Positions 1-9,700 of a stretch of 64,000 bases of DNA are shown in pieces. Position numbers and translations under genes: made by a program. This DNA is from Taibaiella sp. (lineage in GTDB: Bacteria; Bacteroidota; Bacteroidia; Chitinophagales; Chitinophagaceae), in NCBI GenBank assembly GCA_019638495.1, contig JAHBTQ010000006.1, positions 124,001-188,000 on the forward strand. Reading direction: 5' to 3'. Each line of letters opens with the position of its first letter. The stretch's first letter is position 1. The notes under the pieces were generated by a model. It was not told the DNA's origin. It made no database searches and was given only the letters and a program-made list of their open reading frames with translations.

Positions 1-1647
1 TTGTATCTCAGCAATTGGGCGAAGACCACGTAGCGCCAGGCCTATACCCTGGCCAATGATGCTGGCCTCGCGTATGCCTGTATCTGTGACACGAAGAATG
101 CCATATTTTTCCTGCAAACCGGCAAAGCCCTGGTTCACGTCGCCAATCTTACCCAGATCCTCTCCAAAGGCAAGGACCGCAGGGTTTTCAGCAAATGTCT
201 TATCGAAATATTTGTTGAGAATTTCGTAGCCATTCAGCATCGCTATTTCGCCATCATAAACTGCAGCCACCTCTTCAACCTTCATGGCACTATGGCGCGA
301 CTGCGAATAAAGATGCGATGAGAACTTCTCTCGGTTGTCGGCCAGAATGTAATCGTAGAAACTCTGTAATGCATGTGTTGCTTCACCGCCCGCACAGTGC
401 GCCAGCATTCGGCTTACTGATTGCAGCACATCCTTGCGTATTGGCTCACGTATGGCTCCCAGCTCGTTTACTATTGCCAGCACAGCGTTCGGATCGCCCG
501 CCTCTGCTGCTGCAGCCGTGCCCAGGTTCACCGCCTGCGCTACCTGCTCACGAATCGGCGAAAGGAAGTTTTCCCAGGCGCGTTGTTTGGCATTGCGTGC
601 CTCGTCCTTCGCCTCTTCTTCTATTGCAGCTATTTCTTCCTCCGTCCCTATTTTATTCTCCAGCAGGAACTGGCGCATACGCGTTACGCAATCCCATTCC
701 TTTTCCCACTCCAGCCTTTCCTTGCTCTTATAGCGCTCGTGCGAGCCTGATGTAGAGTGGCCCTGCGGCTGTGTCATTTCCTGTACGTGGAAGATAGCAG
801 GCACATGAGTTTCACGTACCTTGGCCAGGCCTTCCTGTATTGTATTCACAAGGTTGGCATAGTCCCATCCCTTTACAGTATAAATGTTGATGCCTCCTTT
901 CTTTTCGTCCCACTGCATACCAGCCAGCGCATCAGAAATGGAGTTCTTTGTTGTCTGGTAAGAACGCGGAACGGAGATGCCATAACCATCATCCCAAACG
1001 AACACAGCCAGCGGCACCTGCAGCACACCCGCTGCATTCACACTCTCCCAGAAGAGCCCTTCTGACGTAGATGCGTCACCAATGGTGCATATCACTATCT
1101 CATTTCCCTTGTTGGTAAATTTCTCAAAGCCTGTCTGCAGTTCCTCCACGTGCCGGTACATCTTAGACGCGTATGCAAGGCCCAGCGCACGAACCATCTG
1201 ACCCGCGGTGGGCGATATGTCGCTGCTGCTCTGCGGCTCCTTCATCAGGTCTTTCCAATCACCGTGCTCATCAAGCCAACGTGTGCCATAATGCCCATTC
1301 ATCATGCGCCCTGCCGTGGCGGGTTCGTTTTCTATGTTTGGGTCGGCATATAGCTGTGCAAAAAAGCGCTGTATGTCGCTCATGCCTGTCGCGAACATGA
1401 GTGTCTGATCACGGTAATAACCACAGCGAATATCGCCGGGCCGCATGCACTTGGCCACAGCTACCTGGGCCAGTTCTTTACCGTCTCCAAAGATGCCGAA
1501 TTTTGCCTTGCCTGTCAGCACCTCCCGGCGCCCCATAAGGCTGGCTTCGCGGCTGGCAACAACAAGACGATAATCGTCAAGCGCTTCCTGCTTAAACTCC
1601 TCAAATGACAATCTCTGCGACTTCGATGTTGAAGCTATCAACGGCAT
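1..1647 (-). CDS. 2-oxoacid dehydrogenase E1 component, alpha/beta fusion (partial, 3' end outside window)
   Basis: This is a thiamine-diphosphate-dependent E1 subunit that decarboxylates a 2-oxo acid (branched-chain or pyruvate type) and passes the acyl group to an E2 lipoyl enzyme. The 549 visible codons begin at the ATG at 1647. The alpha part has the ThDP motif GDASTSEG (residues 190-197), followed by DDGYGIS (219-225) and the loop QGHSTSGSHERYK (about 294-306). The reading then continues without a stop through an alpha/beta linker into the beta part, where EASIIGQGIGLALRGLRPIA is visible near the window edge. Such single-chain alpha/beta E1 proteins are common in Bacteroidota. The substrate cannot be settled from this fragment. 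The C-terminal part lies outside the window. Confidence 0.9.
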   Translation of the reverse strand, partial: MPLIASTSKSQRLSFEEFKQEALDDYRLVVASREASLMGRREVLTGKAKFGIFGDGKELAQVAVAKCMRPGDIRCGYYRDQTLMFATGMSDIQRFFAQLYADPNIENEPATAGRMMNGHYGTRWLDEHGDWKDLMKEPQSSSDISPTAGQMVRALGLAYASKMYRHVEELQTGFEKFTNKGNEIVICTIGDASTSEGLFWESVNAAGVLQVPLAVFVWDDGYGISVPRSYQTTKNSISDALAGMQWDEKKGGINIYTVKGWDYANLVNTIQEGLAKVRETHVPAIFHVQEMTQPQGHSTSGSHERYKSKERLEWEKEWDCVTRMRQFLLENKIGTEEEIAAIEEEAKDEARNAKQRAWENFLSPIREQVAQAVNLGTAAAAEAGDPNAVLAIVNELGAIREPIRKDVLQSVSRMLAHCAGGEATHALQSFYDYILADNREKFSSHLYSQSRHSAMKVEEVAAVYDGEIAMLNGYEILNKYFDKTFAENPAVLAFGEDLGKIGDVNQGFAGLQEKYGILRVTDTGIREASIIGQGIGLALRGLRPIAEIQ

Positions 1648-1776
1648 AAGCAAAATATTATAATGTCTAAAGTCAAAAACTCGTCTGCTACACGAAACAA
1701 AAAGCGGATAATATATCCGCCCTGTAGCATCAGCAAAGATAACCTTTGACCGCTAAATATCCGAACGTGGCACTGA

Positions 1777-2205
1777 TTACATGCCCAGCGGCTGTAAAAG
1801 GCTTACCCTGTTTTTCTCCGTATCTTCTATAGATATCCACATGCCCACACCGGGAATCATTTGTGGTTCCATACTCGGCTGCCCGTCCGCACCCATTGCT
1901 CCGAGTATCTTCCCGCCATTTTCCTGCACAGCTTTCACGGCCGCATGCACATCCTCCACCGCAATCACCACAGATGGTGCGTGCGACATTGGGTTTTCGT
2001 TCTTCTGGTAAAATCCACCATTGATGGTACCGGGTGTTTTCACCATCCCATTTTCGTCGGTTTCTGCCGTGTGGGCCACTACATAGTTGCCCATTTCGGC
2101 CCCAAGTTGGTTCATTTTCCAGCCAAAGGCCGACTCATAAAATTTCTTCATACGCGCCCCATCGAAATATCCCATTTCGAAGTGTACAACAGGATTCTTG
2201 CTCAT
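1777..2205 (-). CDS. VOC-superfamily (glyoxalase/bleomycin-resistance-like) protein
   Basis: This is a 142-residue single-domain protein of the vicinal-oxygen-chelate fold. The start NPVVHFEMGYFDGARMKKFY and the end MWISIEDTEKNRVSLLQP are typical of the PhnB/YDR-type VOC family: a beta-alpha-beta unit whose second half opens with SVVIAVEDVHAAVKAVQENG. Members bind a divalent metal and act as lyases, isomerases or resistance proteins, but sequence alone does not show a substrate here. It is transcribed in the same direction as the upstream E1 gene's neighbours and is separated from the next minus-strand gene by a strong terminator at 2278-2301, so it probably has its own promoter near 2210-2260. 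Confidence 0.85.
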   Translation of the reverse strand: MSKNPVVHFEMGYFDGARMKKFYESAFGWKMNQLGAEMGNYVVAHTAETDENGMVKTPGTINGGFYQKNENPMSHAPSVVIAVEDVHAAVKAVQENGGKILGAMGADGQPSMEPQMIPGVGMWISIEDTEKNRVSLLQPLGM

Positions 2206-2270
2206 TATTGTTGATTTAGATTGTCATTACAGTTCATCATAAAGTTATGCAACTCATCAGGCATTTTTGT

Positions 2271-2302
2271 CAAAAAAAGAGGCCACTTGCGCGTGGCCTC
2301 TC
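2271..2302 (-). terminator. Rho-independent terminator of the collagen-like gene
   Basis: A perfect 9-bp stem (AGAGGCCAC with GTGGCCTCT, positions 2278-2301) encloses a 6-nt loop. Read on the minus strand it is followed by a run of seven T, and it lies just after the stop of the gene ending at 2328. It insulates the downstream VOC gene. Confidence 0.9.
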
Positions 2303-2327
2303 TCATTATCTCAAAGCAAAATTCACC

Positions 2328-4349
2328 TTACCTCCTTGTCCGGGCTGTACCATTGGCAGCCGCCTTACTTCTCTCCTTGGCAGGTTTCAGGCCAAGCGTT
2401 TTACCGCCACTGCCTATCTGCTGTTCAGCCGGTTTGCCCAGCTCCGCTGCGTGCAGGTATTTGCCTTTGTTTTTCTCTTCCTTCACTACTTCCGGTATCA
2501 CACGGTGTGCGTTTGCATAAGCGTCCTGGCGCACGCCTGTTACCTGCCAGCTCACCTTTACATTTGGCACACTGGTCTTGATCTCAAAAGTATTGCCTGC
2601 AACTTCCTTGGAAACAATACACTGAGCGAAGGTGCCGATTGCAGTAAGCTGGTAGCGGAAATCTTTGTTCAGCGCATCGAAGTAAGAAGGAAGTGTAACG
2701 GTGGCAGTACCGGTAGCATCTGTGGTAACATTGCCGTTGTAAATGTTCATCATGTCAGGGCTTTCCACAAAGCTGTGCGACAGGTATTTGTTTGCCGGGT
2801 CTAGCGGGTGGTCAATTTTGAATGTGCCGCCTCCCTTTGTGAGGAAGCCTGCTACGTCAAGATCTCCGGAAACAAAAACATCTCCATTAGCATTGATATT
2901 TCCGTCAAACCATCCGGCCCAGTCGTCAACACCGGAAAAGGAACCCGTACCAAAACCATAAACACCTATTGAATTGAGGGAGCCAACTACAGACATATCA
3001 GCAAAGCCTGCCACACCTACAGAAAAGTCAGCGTCAGACTGGGATTCACCCTGTGTACCTATCGTCTGGCTGCTTGCTGCTGTAGTAGTGCTGGTACTGA
3101 ATCCATACACACCCAGCGCACCTCCATCACCTTCTACACCTATACCCACAGGAGTAGCAGTGGATGGCAAAGCCTTTCCGTATACACCCAGCGCGTTAGA
3201 AGCAACAGAAGCGCCGGTATACATACCTGCCAGCGCGCCACTTGGCGAAATGACCGAAGTGGTAAATAACCCGGCGCGTGCAGCAGTTGAGGTAGTAACA
3301 TGTAGTGGGTCTGTAGGTGTAGTGGTACCAATGCCAATTGAGCCGGCATTCTGGTAAACACCCGAGTTTCCTATCGCCGTGCCGGCAGTAAACAATGCAA
3401 GGTAGTTAGCAGTGCCAGAACCGGTAATGCCTGATGCAGCAGGTGTGGTGGGGGTCCATGCAGAACCACTCCATTGCAATACCTGGCCGGTAGCCGGTGT
3501 AGTGGAGCTAACGTTTTGTCCCTGCAGCTTCACCACCGTGTTAGAGCCACTTGGCCCGGTAACGTCGCCTGCCAGTGTAGTAGCGCCCGAACTTATAGGC
3601 GTGTTTACCACACCCGTTACCCTGCCATAAATATCTGTAGTTATCACAGGCACCTGGGTGGCAGATCCGTAGGTACCAGCAGTACCGGCCGTAGAAAGCC
3701 CTATAGACCCTGACGCAGTGATGGTGCCGCCGGTGAGCGGAGCCAATGCAGAGATGGAGCTAACACCGCCTGCTGGACCCGCCGGGCCTGTTGGACCCGC
3801 CGGACCTGCTGGCCCTGCCGGGCCTATCGGGCCTGATGGCCCCACTGGCCCTGTAGGCCCTGCCACACCCGTTGGTCCTGCCGGGCCCGCCGGGCCCGCT
3901 GGTCCTGTAGGACCTGTAGGTCCTGCCGGCCCCGCCGGGCCTACCGGGCCGTTAAGCGCATTTAGCGCAAACGGAACAGAGAGTAGCTGGTTAGTACCCA
4001 GGATCGTGTAGGATGAGCCGGAACCTGTCGCATCCAGTTCTACCTGCAGATACTTATCTCCGGCTCCCCAGGGTATGCTGGTGAATGTGCCGGAAACAGC
4101 AGTGCCACCGCCTACCTGCACATTGTACAGGCCAAATGAATTAGTAGTAACTGTATGAAGCTCCTGGTAAACAATAGTACCGGCAGCTGAACCGTCCCTG
4201 ACCGAGAGTCTTAGCTTTATCGGTGTACTGGCCAGAGGTGAGCCTGACGAAGCGCGTGCAACACCCTGGTAGTTAAATTTCTGTGGCGCCTGTGCCCAAA
4301 CTCCGGCTGCTGCAAACACAAACGCTGAGAGTAACAATATTTTTTTCAT
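2328..4349 (-). CDS. Secreted collagen-like (G-X-Y repeat) surface protein
   Basis: This 673-residue protein has a signal peptide (about residues 1-19, ending VWAQ). An N-terminal beta-rich region (20-133, [13 protein letters not shown]) is common at the start of Bacteroidota fibre-like proteins. Twenty uninterrupted Gly-X-Y triplets follow (134-193), mostly [10 protein letters not shown] large fibre-like part comes next, including an [14 protein letters not shown] motif seen in many such proteins, and the C-terminus is basic. It lacks a clear T9SS tail of its own. It starts 11 nt after the stop of the T9SS cargo gene, so the two are probably co-transcribed, and a strong terminator follows. 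The role is likely an extracellular trimeric fibre or surface structure, by inference from the triplets. Confidence 0.85.
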   Translation of the reverse strand: MKKILLLSAFVFAAAGVWAQAPQKFNYQGVARASSGSPLASTPIKLRLSVRDGSAAGTIVYQELHTVTTNSFGLYNVQVGGGTAVSGTFTSIPWGAGDKYLQVELDATGSGSSYTILGTNQLLSVPFALNALNGPVGPAGPAGPTGPTGPAGPAGPAGPTGVAGPTGPVGPSGPIGPAGPAGPAGPTGPAGPAGGVSSISALAPLTGGTITASGSIGLSTAGTAGTYGSATQVPVITTDIYGRVTGVVNTPISSGATTLAGDVTGPSGSNTVVKLQGQNVSSTTPATGQVLQWSGSAWTPTTPAASGITGSGTANYLALFTAGTAIGNSGVYQNAGSIGIGTTTPTDPLHVTTSTAARAGLFTTSVISPSGALAGMYTGASVASNALGVYGKALPSTATPVGIGVEGDGGALGVYGFSTSTTTAASSQTIGTQGESQSDADFSVGVAGFADMSVVGSLNSIGVYGFGTGSFSGVDDWAGWFDGNINANGDVFVSGDLDVAGFLTKGGGTFKIDHPLDPANKYLSHSFVESPDMMNIYNGNVTTDATGTATVTLPSYFDALNKDFRYQLTAIGTFAQCIVSKEVAGNTFEIKTSVPNVKVSWQVTGVRQDAYANAHRVIPEVVKEEKNKGKYLHAAELGKPAEQQIGSGGKTLGLKPAKERSKAAANGTARTRR

Positions 4350-4360
4350 ATAGAATGAGA

Positions 4361-4876
4361 TTAGTTGATTTTTTGAATCTTGAATGTGGATGAAGAAGAT
4401 TTGTCACCTTCGGTATAAAATACCTGTAGCATATAATTTGCATTGGCCAGTTTTCCCAGGTCCACTTGTCTCACAGAGCTACCCTTCGATACCGGATTGC
4501 TGTCTTCTGCTATGAGCCTGCCTGCCATGTCAAGCAGCTTGTAGGAGAGATTACCGCTGGCAGGCGCATCAAAGCTGATATTGACGATCGACTTTGTAGG
4601 ATTGGGGTATACCGTCAACTGCGAAGAAGGGATGCCCGTAACTGGTACAGATGTAAGCGCGGAGTCTATTGGCTGCAGCAAACCTTGGGTCACGATCACA
4701 GAACCACCAACCTCAGTGGTGACCACCATTTCAGCTATAGACCATTCAAAAGTGCGACCGCCAACGACTGCGTATCCGCCTGAGGAATTAATGATGTCCG
4801 GACCGCTCTGGCCGCGAACGTTAGGCACAGCAATAGCCGTGCACCCGAAGATTGATAAGATTATTGTTTTCTTCAT
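4361..4876 (-). CDS. Small secreted protein with type A T9SS sorting domain
   Basis: The preferred start is the ATG at 4876, which gives a good signal peptide ([18 protein letters not shown], cleaved near RGQ). An upstream in-frame start at 4930 would add 18 residues with no signal-like character. The mature protein is short. Its last 85 residues are a type A sorting domain: [14 protein letters not shown], then LLDMAGRLI, ending in a hydrophobic/basic tail. This tail sends proteins through the type IX secretion system to the cell surface. The middle part ([20 protein letters not shown]) is typical of tiny Bacteroidota cargo proteins of unknown function. It is first in a two-gene unit with the collagen-like gene. 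Confidence 0.85.
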   Translation of the reverse strand: MKKTIILSIFGCTAIAVPNVRGQSGPDIINSSGGYAVVGGRTFEWSIAEMVVTTEVGGSVIVTQGLLQPIDSALTSVPVTGIPSSQLTVYPNPTKSIVNISFDAPASGNLSYKLLDMAGRLIAEDSNPVSKGSSVRQVDLGKLANANYMLQVFYTEGDKSSSSTFKIQKIN

Positions 4877-5022
4877 GATCGCATTTTTAAGAACTGACCT
4901 AAAATTAAATGAAACTTTTTGAGATAACAAAAAGAAATTTCATATAAACTGAAAGGCAATAAAGCTTGCTTTTAGATTTTCAGGCGGCTCTGCTCACCGT
5001 CATATGATAGCGCTTTTGTCGG

Positions 5023-5030
5023 TATCTTTG
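5023..5030 (+). promoter_or_regulatory. Bacteroidota -7 element before mtaB
   Basis: TATCTTTG matches the Bacteroidota -7 consensus TAnnTTTG. Transcription would start near 5036, leaving a short leader before the GTG at 5050. I see no clear TTG at the expected -33 position, so confidence is limited. Confidence 0.4.
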
Positions 5031-5049
5031 CACCCTTTTGCAAAAAGAC

Positions 5050-6336
5050 GTGTCTAAGTCAGTAGCATTTCATACACTGGGTTGTAAGCTCAACTATTCC
5101 GAGACATCGGCACTCAGCCGGCTGTTGGAAGCTGATGGCTTCGTGAAAAAGGACTTTGACGAAGAGGCAGATGTGTACGTCATCAATACCTGCTCCGTTA
5201 CCGAAAATGCCGATAAGGAATGCCGCCAGATAGTGCGCCGCATACAGCGCAAAACGCCTGACGCCATGGTGGTGGTAACCGGCTGCTATGCACAGCTAAA
5301 ACCGGAGCAGATAGCAGCTATAGATGGCGTGGACCTGGTGCTGGGCGCAGCAGAAAAATTCAACATCACTACCCACCTCCGGGAAATTGCAAAGGGCCCG
5401 GCAGATGGTGGTGGCGCCAAAATTTGCTCCTGCGACATTGAGGACGTTTCAGGGTTTCACAGTTCTTACTCGGTCAACGATCGAACACGCACCTTCCTTA
5501 AGGTACAGGACGGCTGTGACTACAATTGCTCGTTCTGCACTATCCCGCTGGCGCGCGGCCATAGCCGCAGCGATAGCATAGAGGGTGTACTGGCAAATAT
5601 TGCAGAGCTTGGCGCAGCAGGCGTAAAGGAAGTGGTACTTACAGGCATTAACCTTGGCGACTTTGGCAAGGGTGCTGATGGTGGCCGCACACGTGATACC
5701 AGCTTCTTTGAATTGGTTCAGGCGATAGACCAGCGCGCAGATGAGCGTGTGCAACGCTTCCGTATATCAAGTATAGAGCCCAACCTACTCACGGACGAAA
5801 TCATAGAATTTGTGGCAACGTCCCGCCGTTTCATGCCGCACTTTCACATACCGCTGCAGAGCGGCAACGATAAGATACTAGGACTGATGCGCCGTAGATA
5901 CCGTACCGACCTCTACGCCAGCCGCGTGGCGCGTATCAAGGAGTTGATGCCACATTGCTGCATAGGTGTGGATGTGATAGTGGGGTTCCCCGGCGAGGGT
6001 GAACAGGAATTTAAGGAGACCTTCGATTTCCTGCACAGCCTGGATGTATCTTACTTCCACGTCTTCACCTACTCTGAGCGTACCAACACACTGGCAGAAA
6101 CGATGAAGCCTGTAGTGCCAGTGCATATACGCAATGAGCGCAACAAAACGCTGCGCAACCTGTCTTACCAAAAGATGCAATATTTCACTGAACAGCATCG
6201 CGGAGAGCGCCGACATGTGCTGTTTGAGCATGCGGACAAGAATGGCATGATGGAAGGATATACCGACAACTACATTCGTGTGCAAGTGCCCTACAATGCT
6301 AACCTTGTGAATACAATTGCGGATTGGACAGTTTAG
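5050..6336 (+). CDS. mtaB: tRNA-t6A37 methylthiotransferase MtaB (MiaB-like radical SAM)
   Basis: MtaB adds a methylthio group to t6A37 in ANN-decoding tRNAs, using two iron-sulfur clusters. The N-terminal UPF0004 domain has its three cysteines in HTLGCKLNYSE, INTCSVTENAD and VTGCYAQL. The radical-SAM domain has CDYNCSFC (CxxxCxxC). The C-terminus (about the last 50 residues) is TRAM-like. Two starts are possible, TTG at 5038 or GTG at 5050. I prefer GTG, because it puts the protein start (MSKSVAFHTLGCKLNY) where family members begin and leaves room for a leader after the -7 box at 5023. With that start the length (428 residues) is normal for the family. Confidence 0.92.
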   Translation: MSKSVAFHTLGCKLNYSETSALSRLLEADGFVKKDFDEEADVYVINTCSVTENADKECRQIVRRIQRKTPDAMVVVTGCYAQLKPEQIAAIDGVDLVLGAAEKFNITTHLREIAKGPADGGGAKICSCDIEDVSGFHSSYSVNDRTRTFLKVQDGCDYNCSFCTIPLARGHSRSDSIEGVLANIAELGAAGVKEVVLTGINLGDFGKGADGGRTRDTSFFELVQAIDQRADERVQRFRISSIEPNLLTDEIIEFVATSRRFMPHFHIPLQSGNDKILGLMRRRYRTDLYASRVARIKELMPHCCIGVDVIVGFPGEGEQEFKETFDFLHSLDVSYFHVFTYSERTNTLAETMKPVVPVHIRNERNKTLRNLSYQKMQYFTEQHRGERRHVLFEHADKNGMMEGYTDNYIRVQVPYNANLVNTIADWTV

Positions 6337-6363
6337 TTGTTTGAGCTAATTCACTACAGACGA

Positions 6364-6394
6364 TTGTAACCCGTCATTTTTTTCACTACATTTG
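6364..6394 (+). promoter_or_regulatory. Promoter of tRNA-Lys
   Basis: TTG at 6364-6366, a 20-nt spacer and TACATTTG at 6387-6394 match the Bacteroidota -33/-7 promoter closely. The tRNA begins 15 nt downstream. Confidence 0.65.
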
Positions 6395-6408
6395 CACTCC
6401 CAAATTAA

Positions 6409-6481
<73 letters not shown>

Positions 6482-6503
6482 CATACAGGTTCCAAAACAC
6501 GCG

Positions 6504-6561
6504 TCGGACGGGCATTTCAGCTCGTCCGATTCGCTTTCGTAGAGAATCCGTAGAGAAAAAA
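6504..6561 (+). repeat. Direct repeat copy 1 (possible att site) beside tRNA-Lys
   Basis: The final 38 bp (6524-6561) are identical to 16555-16592. The preceding part differs in sequence between the copies but keeps a CGGAC...GTCCG hairpin in both. The core has CGTAGAG twice with a 4-nt gap (an 11-nt period), as expected for a recombinase-binding site. The two copies bracket the RHS operon. Confidence 0.7.
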
Positions 6562-6739
6562 TGTGGTGTTTTTAGGTGTATTTCAGTCCAATAATAAATG
6601 TTTTTGCGAGGCTTCGCAATGCAGAACATTCCAAAATATCCTTCTAATTGAGTGTACACTTCAAGGGATTACTTTTTAGGAAAAGAAATGTGTTTTCCAC
6701 CTTAGCTTAAGTGTGTCAAAAAGATAATACAAGGAAAAA

Positions 6740-6768
6740 TTGTTACACATTTCTTTTGTGTAACTTTA
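6740..6768 (+). promoter_or_regulatory. Putative promoter with embedded palindrome before the RHS gene
   Basis: GTTACACA (6742-6749) and TGTGTAAC (6757-6764) form a perfect 8-bp inverted repeat with a 7-nt spacer. It lies between a TTG (6740-6742) and TAACTTTA (6761-6768), which resembles TAnnTTTG. The start codon follows 18 nt later. A dimeric regulator bound here would cover the promoter spacer. Confidence 0.4.
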
Positions 6769-6785
6769 TTTCATACTCTACTACA

Positions 6786-9700
6786 ATGGTCTTTAGTTAT
6801 AAATACACCTGGCTGTTTGTGATTTGCCTGGCAGTCGCTACAAGCTCATACTCGCAAACTTATGTCGCCGTTCCTGGAGATACTTCTGGATATACACCTG
6901 GTTCATTCACTGTAAATGATGCCGGGGCTGCCAATTACTCTATTCCGCTGGTACTTGTACCTGGAACGAACGGAGTACAACCTCCGCTGTCATTAGTGTA
7001 TAACAGTCAGGGTGGAAATGGCATTTGTGGATTAGGCTGGTCTCTATCAGGTCTATCGGCAATATCAAGAACCGCGCAAACGTATGCTCAGGATGGACAG
7101 TCACTCGCGATAACATTTACAAATACCGATCGGTTCGCACTGGATGGCGAAAGACTTGTGCTTAACGATTTGTCTGGGCCTTACGGTGGTAGCGGATCTG
7201 AATATCGTACCGAACAGAATTCTTTCAGTCAGGTAAAAGCTTTCGGATCACTGCCAAGTTCGCCCGGCACGCCATTATATTTCGTAGTACGTACTAATTC
7301 TGGAAATGTAATGGAGTTTGGCACTACGGCCGACTCCAGGATTGGCATAAGAGGCGGATATGTTCTAAATTGGCTTCTTAGCAAGGTCTCGGATACTAAG
7401 GGCAACTACTATACGTTCACTTACTTCAAAGACAGCCTCACGGGCGAGTATTATCCGACAAGAATTGACTACACAGGAAATTCAGCGGCTGCCTTGATGC
7501 CCTATGCATCAGTTGAATTCTCTTATGAAAATCGTGCAGACTCAATTTCCAGGTACCTAAATGGTGTTGCTATTAGCGCGAATAAGAAGCGACTGGTTTC
7601 AGTAAAGAATTATTTCGGAAGTACACTGGTACGTGCGTACTACTTAACCTACCAGAATAGCCCATCCAAAATTTCAGAACTGGTTTCTGTCAGGGAATGT
7701 GGAACAGGGGGATGTCATACCCCTACAACATTTTCATGGGCGAATATTGACGCTCCAAGTTTTTCTACCGAAGATTTCAACTACATCTCTAAAACGACGT
7801 CTACAGATAAAATTGTAAGTATTGATGTAGACGCTGATGGCGTCCAGGATATTTTGAAGGTTCCGCAGTTCGGAAGTGGTACGGTACAAGCATATGTAAG
7901 CAACAAAAATGCCGGAGCACTTGGCTTTATTAACAAACCGGTTGTTCCCTTCATCAATGTTACACAGAAGTTCCTTACTGCCGATTTCAATGCAGACGGC
8001 AAGCCTGATATTCTATTGTACGATTCGACAACATCAGGAGATAGCAAGGCGTACCTAAATACAGATTCGATAGGAGCTACGCAGGTGACATTTAACTACG
8101 TTGTCTCGCCGTTGCCCCCAATAATGGTGACTGGGAACAAGATCGTGAACGCAATTGATGTAAACGGAGATGGGCGATCTGACCTGCTCTCATTTGACCC
8201 TGTGAGTGGATTTAACTATTGGATGTTCAGCACCACTGCGGGTACTGCGGGAATGAGTTTTATTCCCAATGGCAGCCTGAATTATTTTGCCAACCTAATT
8301 ACTGATGTAGCAATGTTCCAAGGGGCTTACCAGCCATTCTTTGCCGACTTTACCGGTGACGGAAAAGTTGATGTACTGTTTTGGAACCCAGCTTCAGGCG
8401 CTACAAAATTATACAAGAACACACAGGGGTTTACACCCGTTACGTTTATCCTCGATACAGCAAACTTTATTCCCGCTTCGCAAATATCAACGAGTGGAGG
8501 GAGTATGCGGATAGCAGATTTCAATTCCGATGGATTGCCAGACGTCCTTTATTACGTAAAAGCTACAGGCGCCAATTACTGGTGGGTAAACAAAGGCAAT
8601 CGTCAATTCATTGCTGCAACAGCTTCTCCAACAACGTTAAGTTCGTCTATCAGCGGAGGGACAGACCTGCTGCTTCAAGACTTCAACTGTGATGGTTATG
8701 CCGACCTGGTGTGGTTTGACAAGGTCACCGGCCAGAATAAGTGGTTCACGAATGACGGCAAGCTCAATTTTACTCAGTTGCCTGGTACCATTGTCAGCGC
8801 TTCCTTGTTGGCGGGTTATGACCTCACCGGATTAGGGAATTTTAGTTCTAAGTCAAATCTCGACCTTTTCCTGTTCAACAACTCTGCAACTCCCAAAGCC
8901 AGGATACTAAAAGGAGCGAAGCAGTTTAATAGCCTGATGACACGGATAGAATCCGGCAACGGGCAAGTTGTAGATGTCAATTATGATCTTCTGACGTCAG
9001 ACAGCGTTTATTTTAAGTACAACGATGCACGATATCCATTAATGGATTACCAGGGAACACAGTTTGTTGTAAAGGATTGGCAAACTGATGATGGCGTGGG
9101 TACAAAGGATTCTAAGTGGTACAAGTATTTTGGAGGAAAAATAAATCTCGCAGGTCGTGGTTTTAGGGGGTTCAGTAAAGTTGAAGTGTTAGACGGCAAG
9201 ACCTCCATCGTGGTCAGCAGGACCTTTTTAAACGACTCCAATTCATGGAAATACCTCAATAGTCCTTTGTTGCAAACTACTACCAAGCTGCCGACGGGAG
9301 TCATCATCAGTCAAACCGACATAACGAGTGGATTAACGACATTTTACGACGGCAAGTGCTATTTCTCTTACGTAAACCGGAATCGCTCGAAAACATATGA
9401 GGTAGACGGAACGTTTATCGACTCTACCATAACAACATACAATTATGATAGCTATGGCAATGTTATATCCACTGTAACAGATTATGGTAGCGGCAGTAAA
9501 GATAGCCTTGTGAACGTTTTTGATAATTCGTACACCAGTAACTGGCTTATCAGTCGATTATTGAATGCTCATTTATACCGGACAGTACCTGGGCACCCAA
9601 CAATAGTAAAAGCCAGCGGGTTTACTTACGACCTGGCTGGAGGCACAGGGTTAATGACTTCAGAAGTTATTGAACCTGATTCATCATCTACGGTGAAAGT

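Noticed and set aside
318..1400. Several plus-strand ORFs across the E1 gene
   Set aside because: They are antisense shadows of the E1 gene, which has clear motifs on the minus strand.
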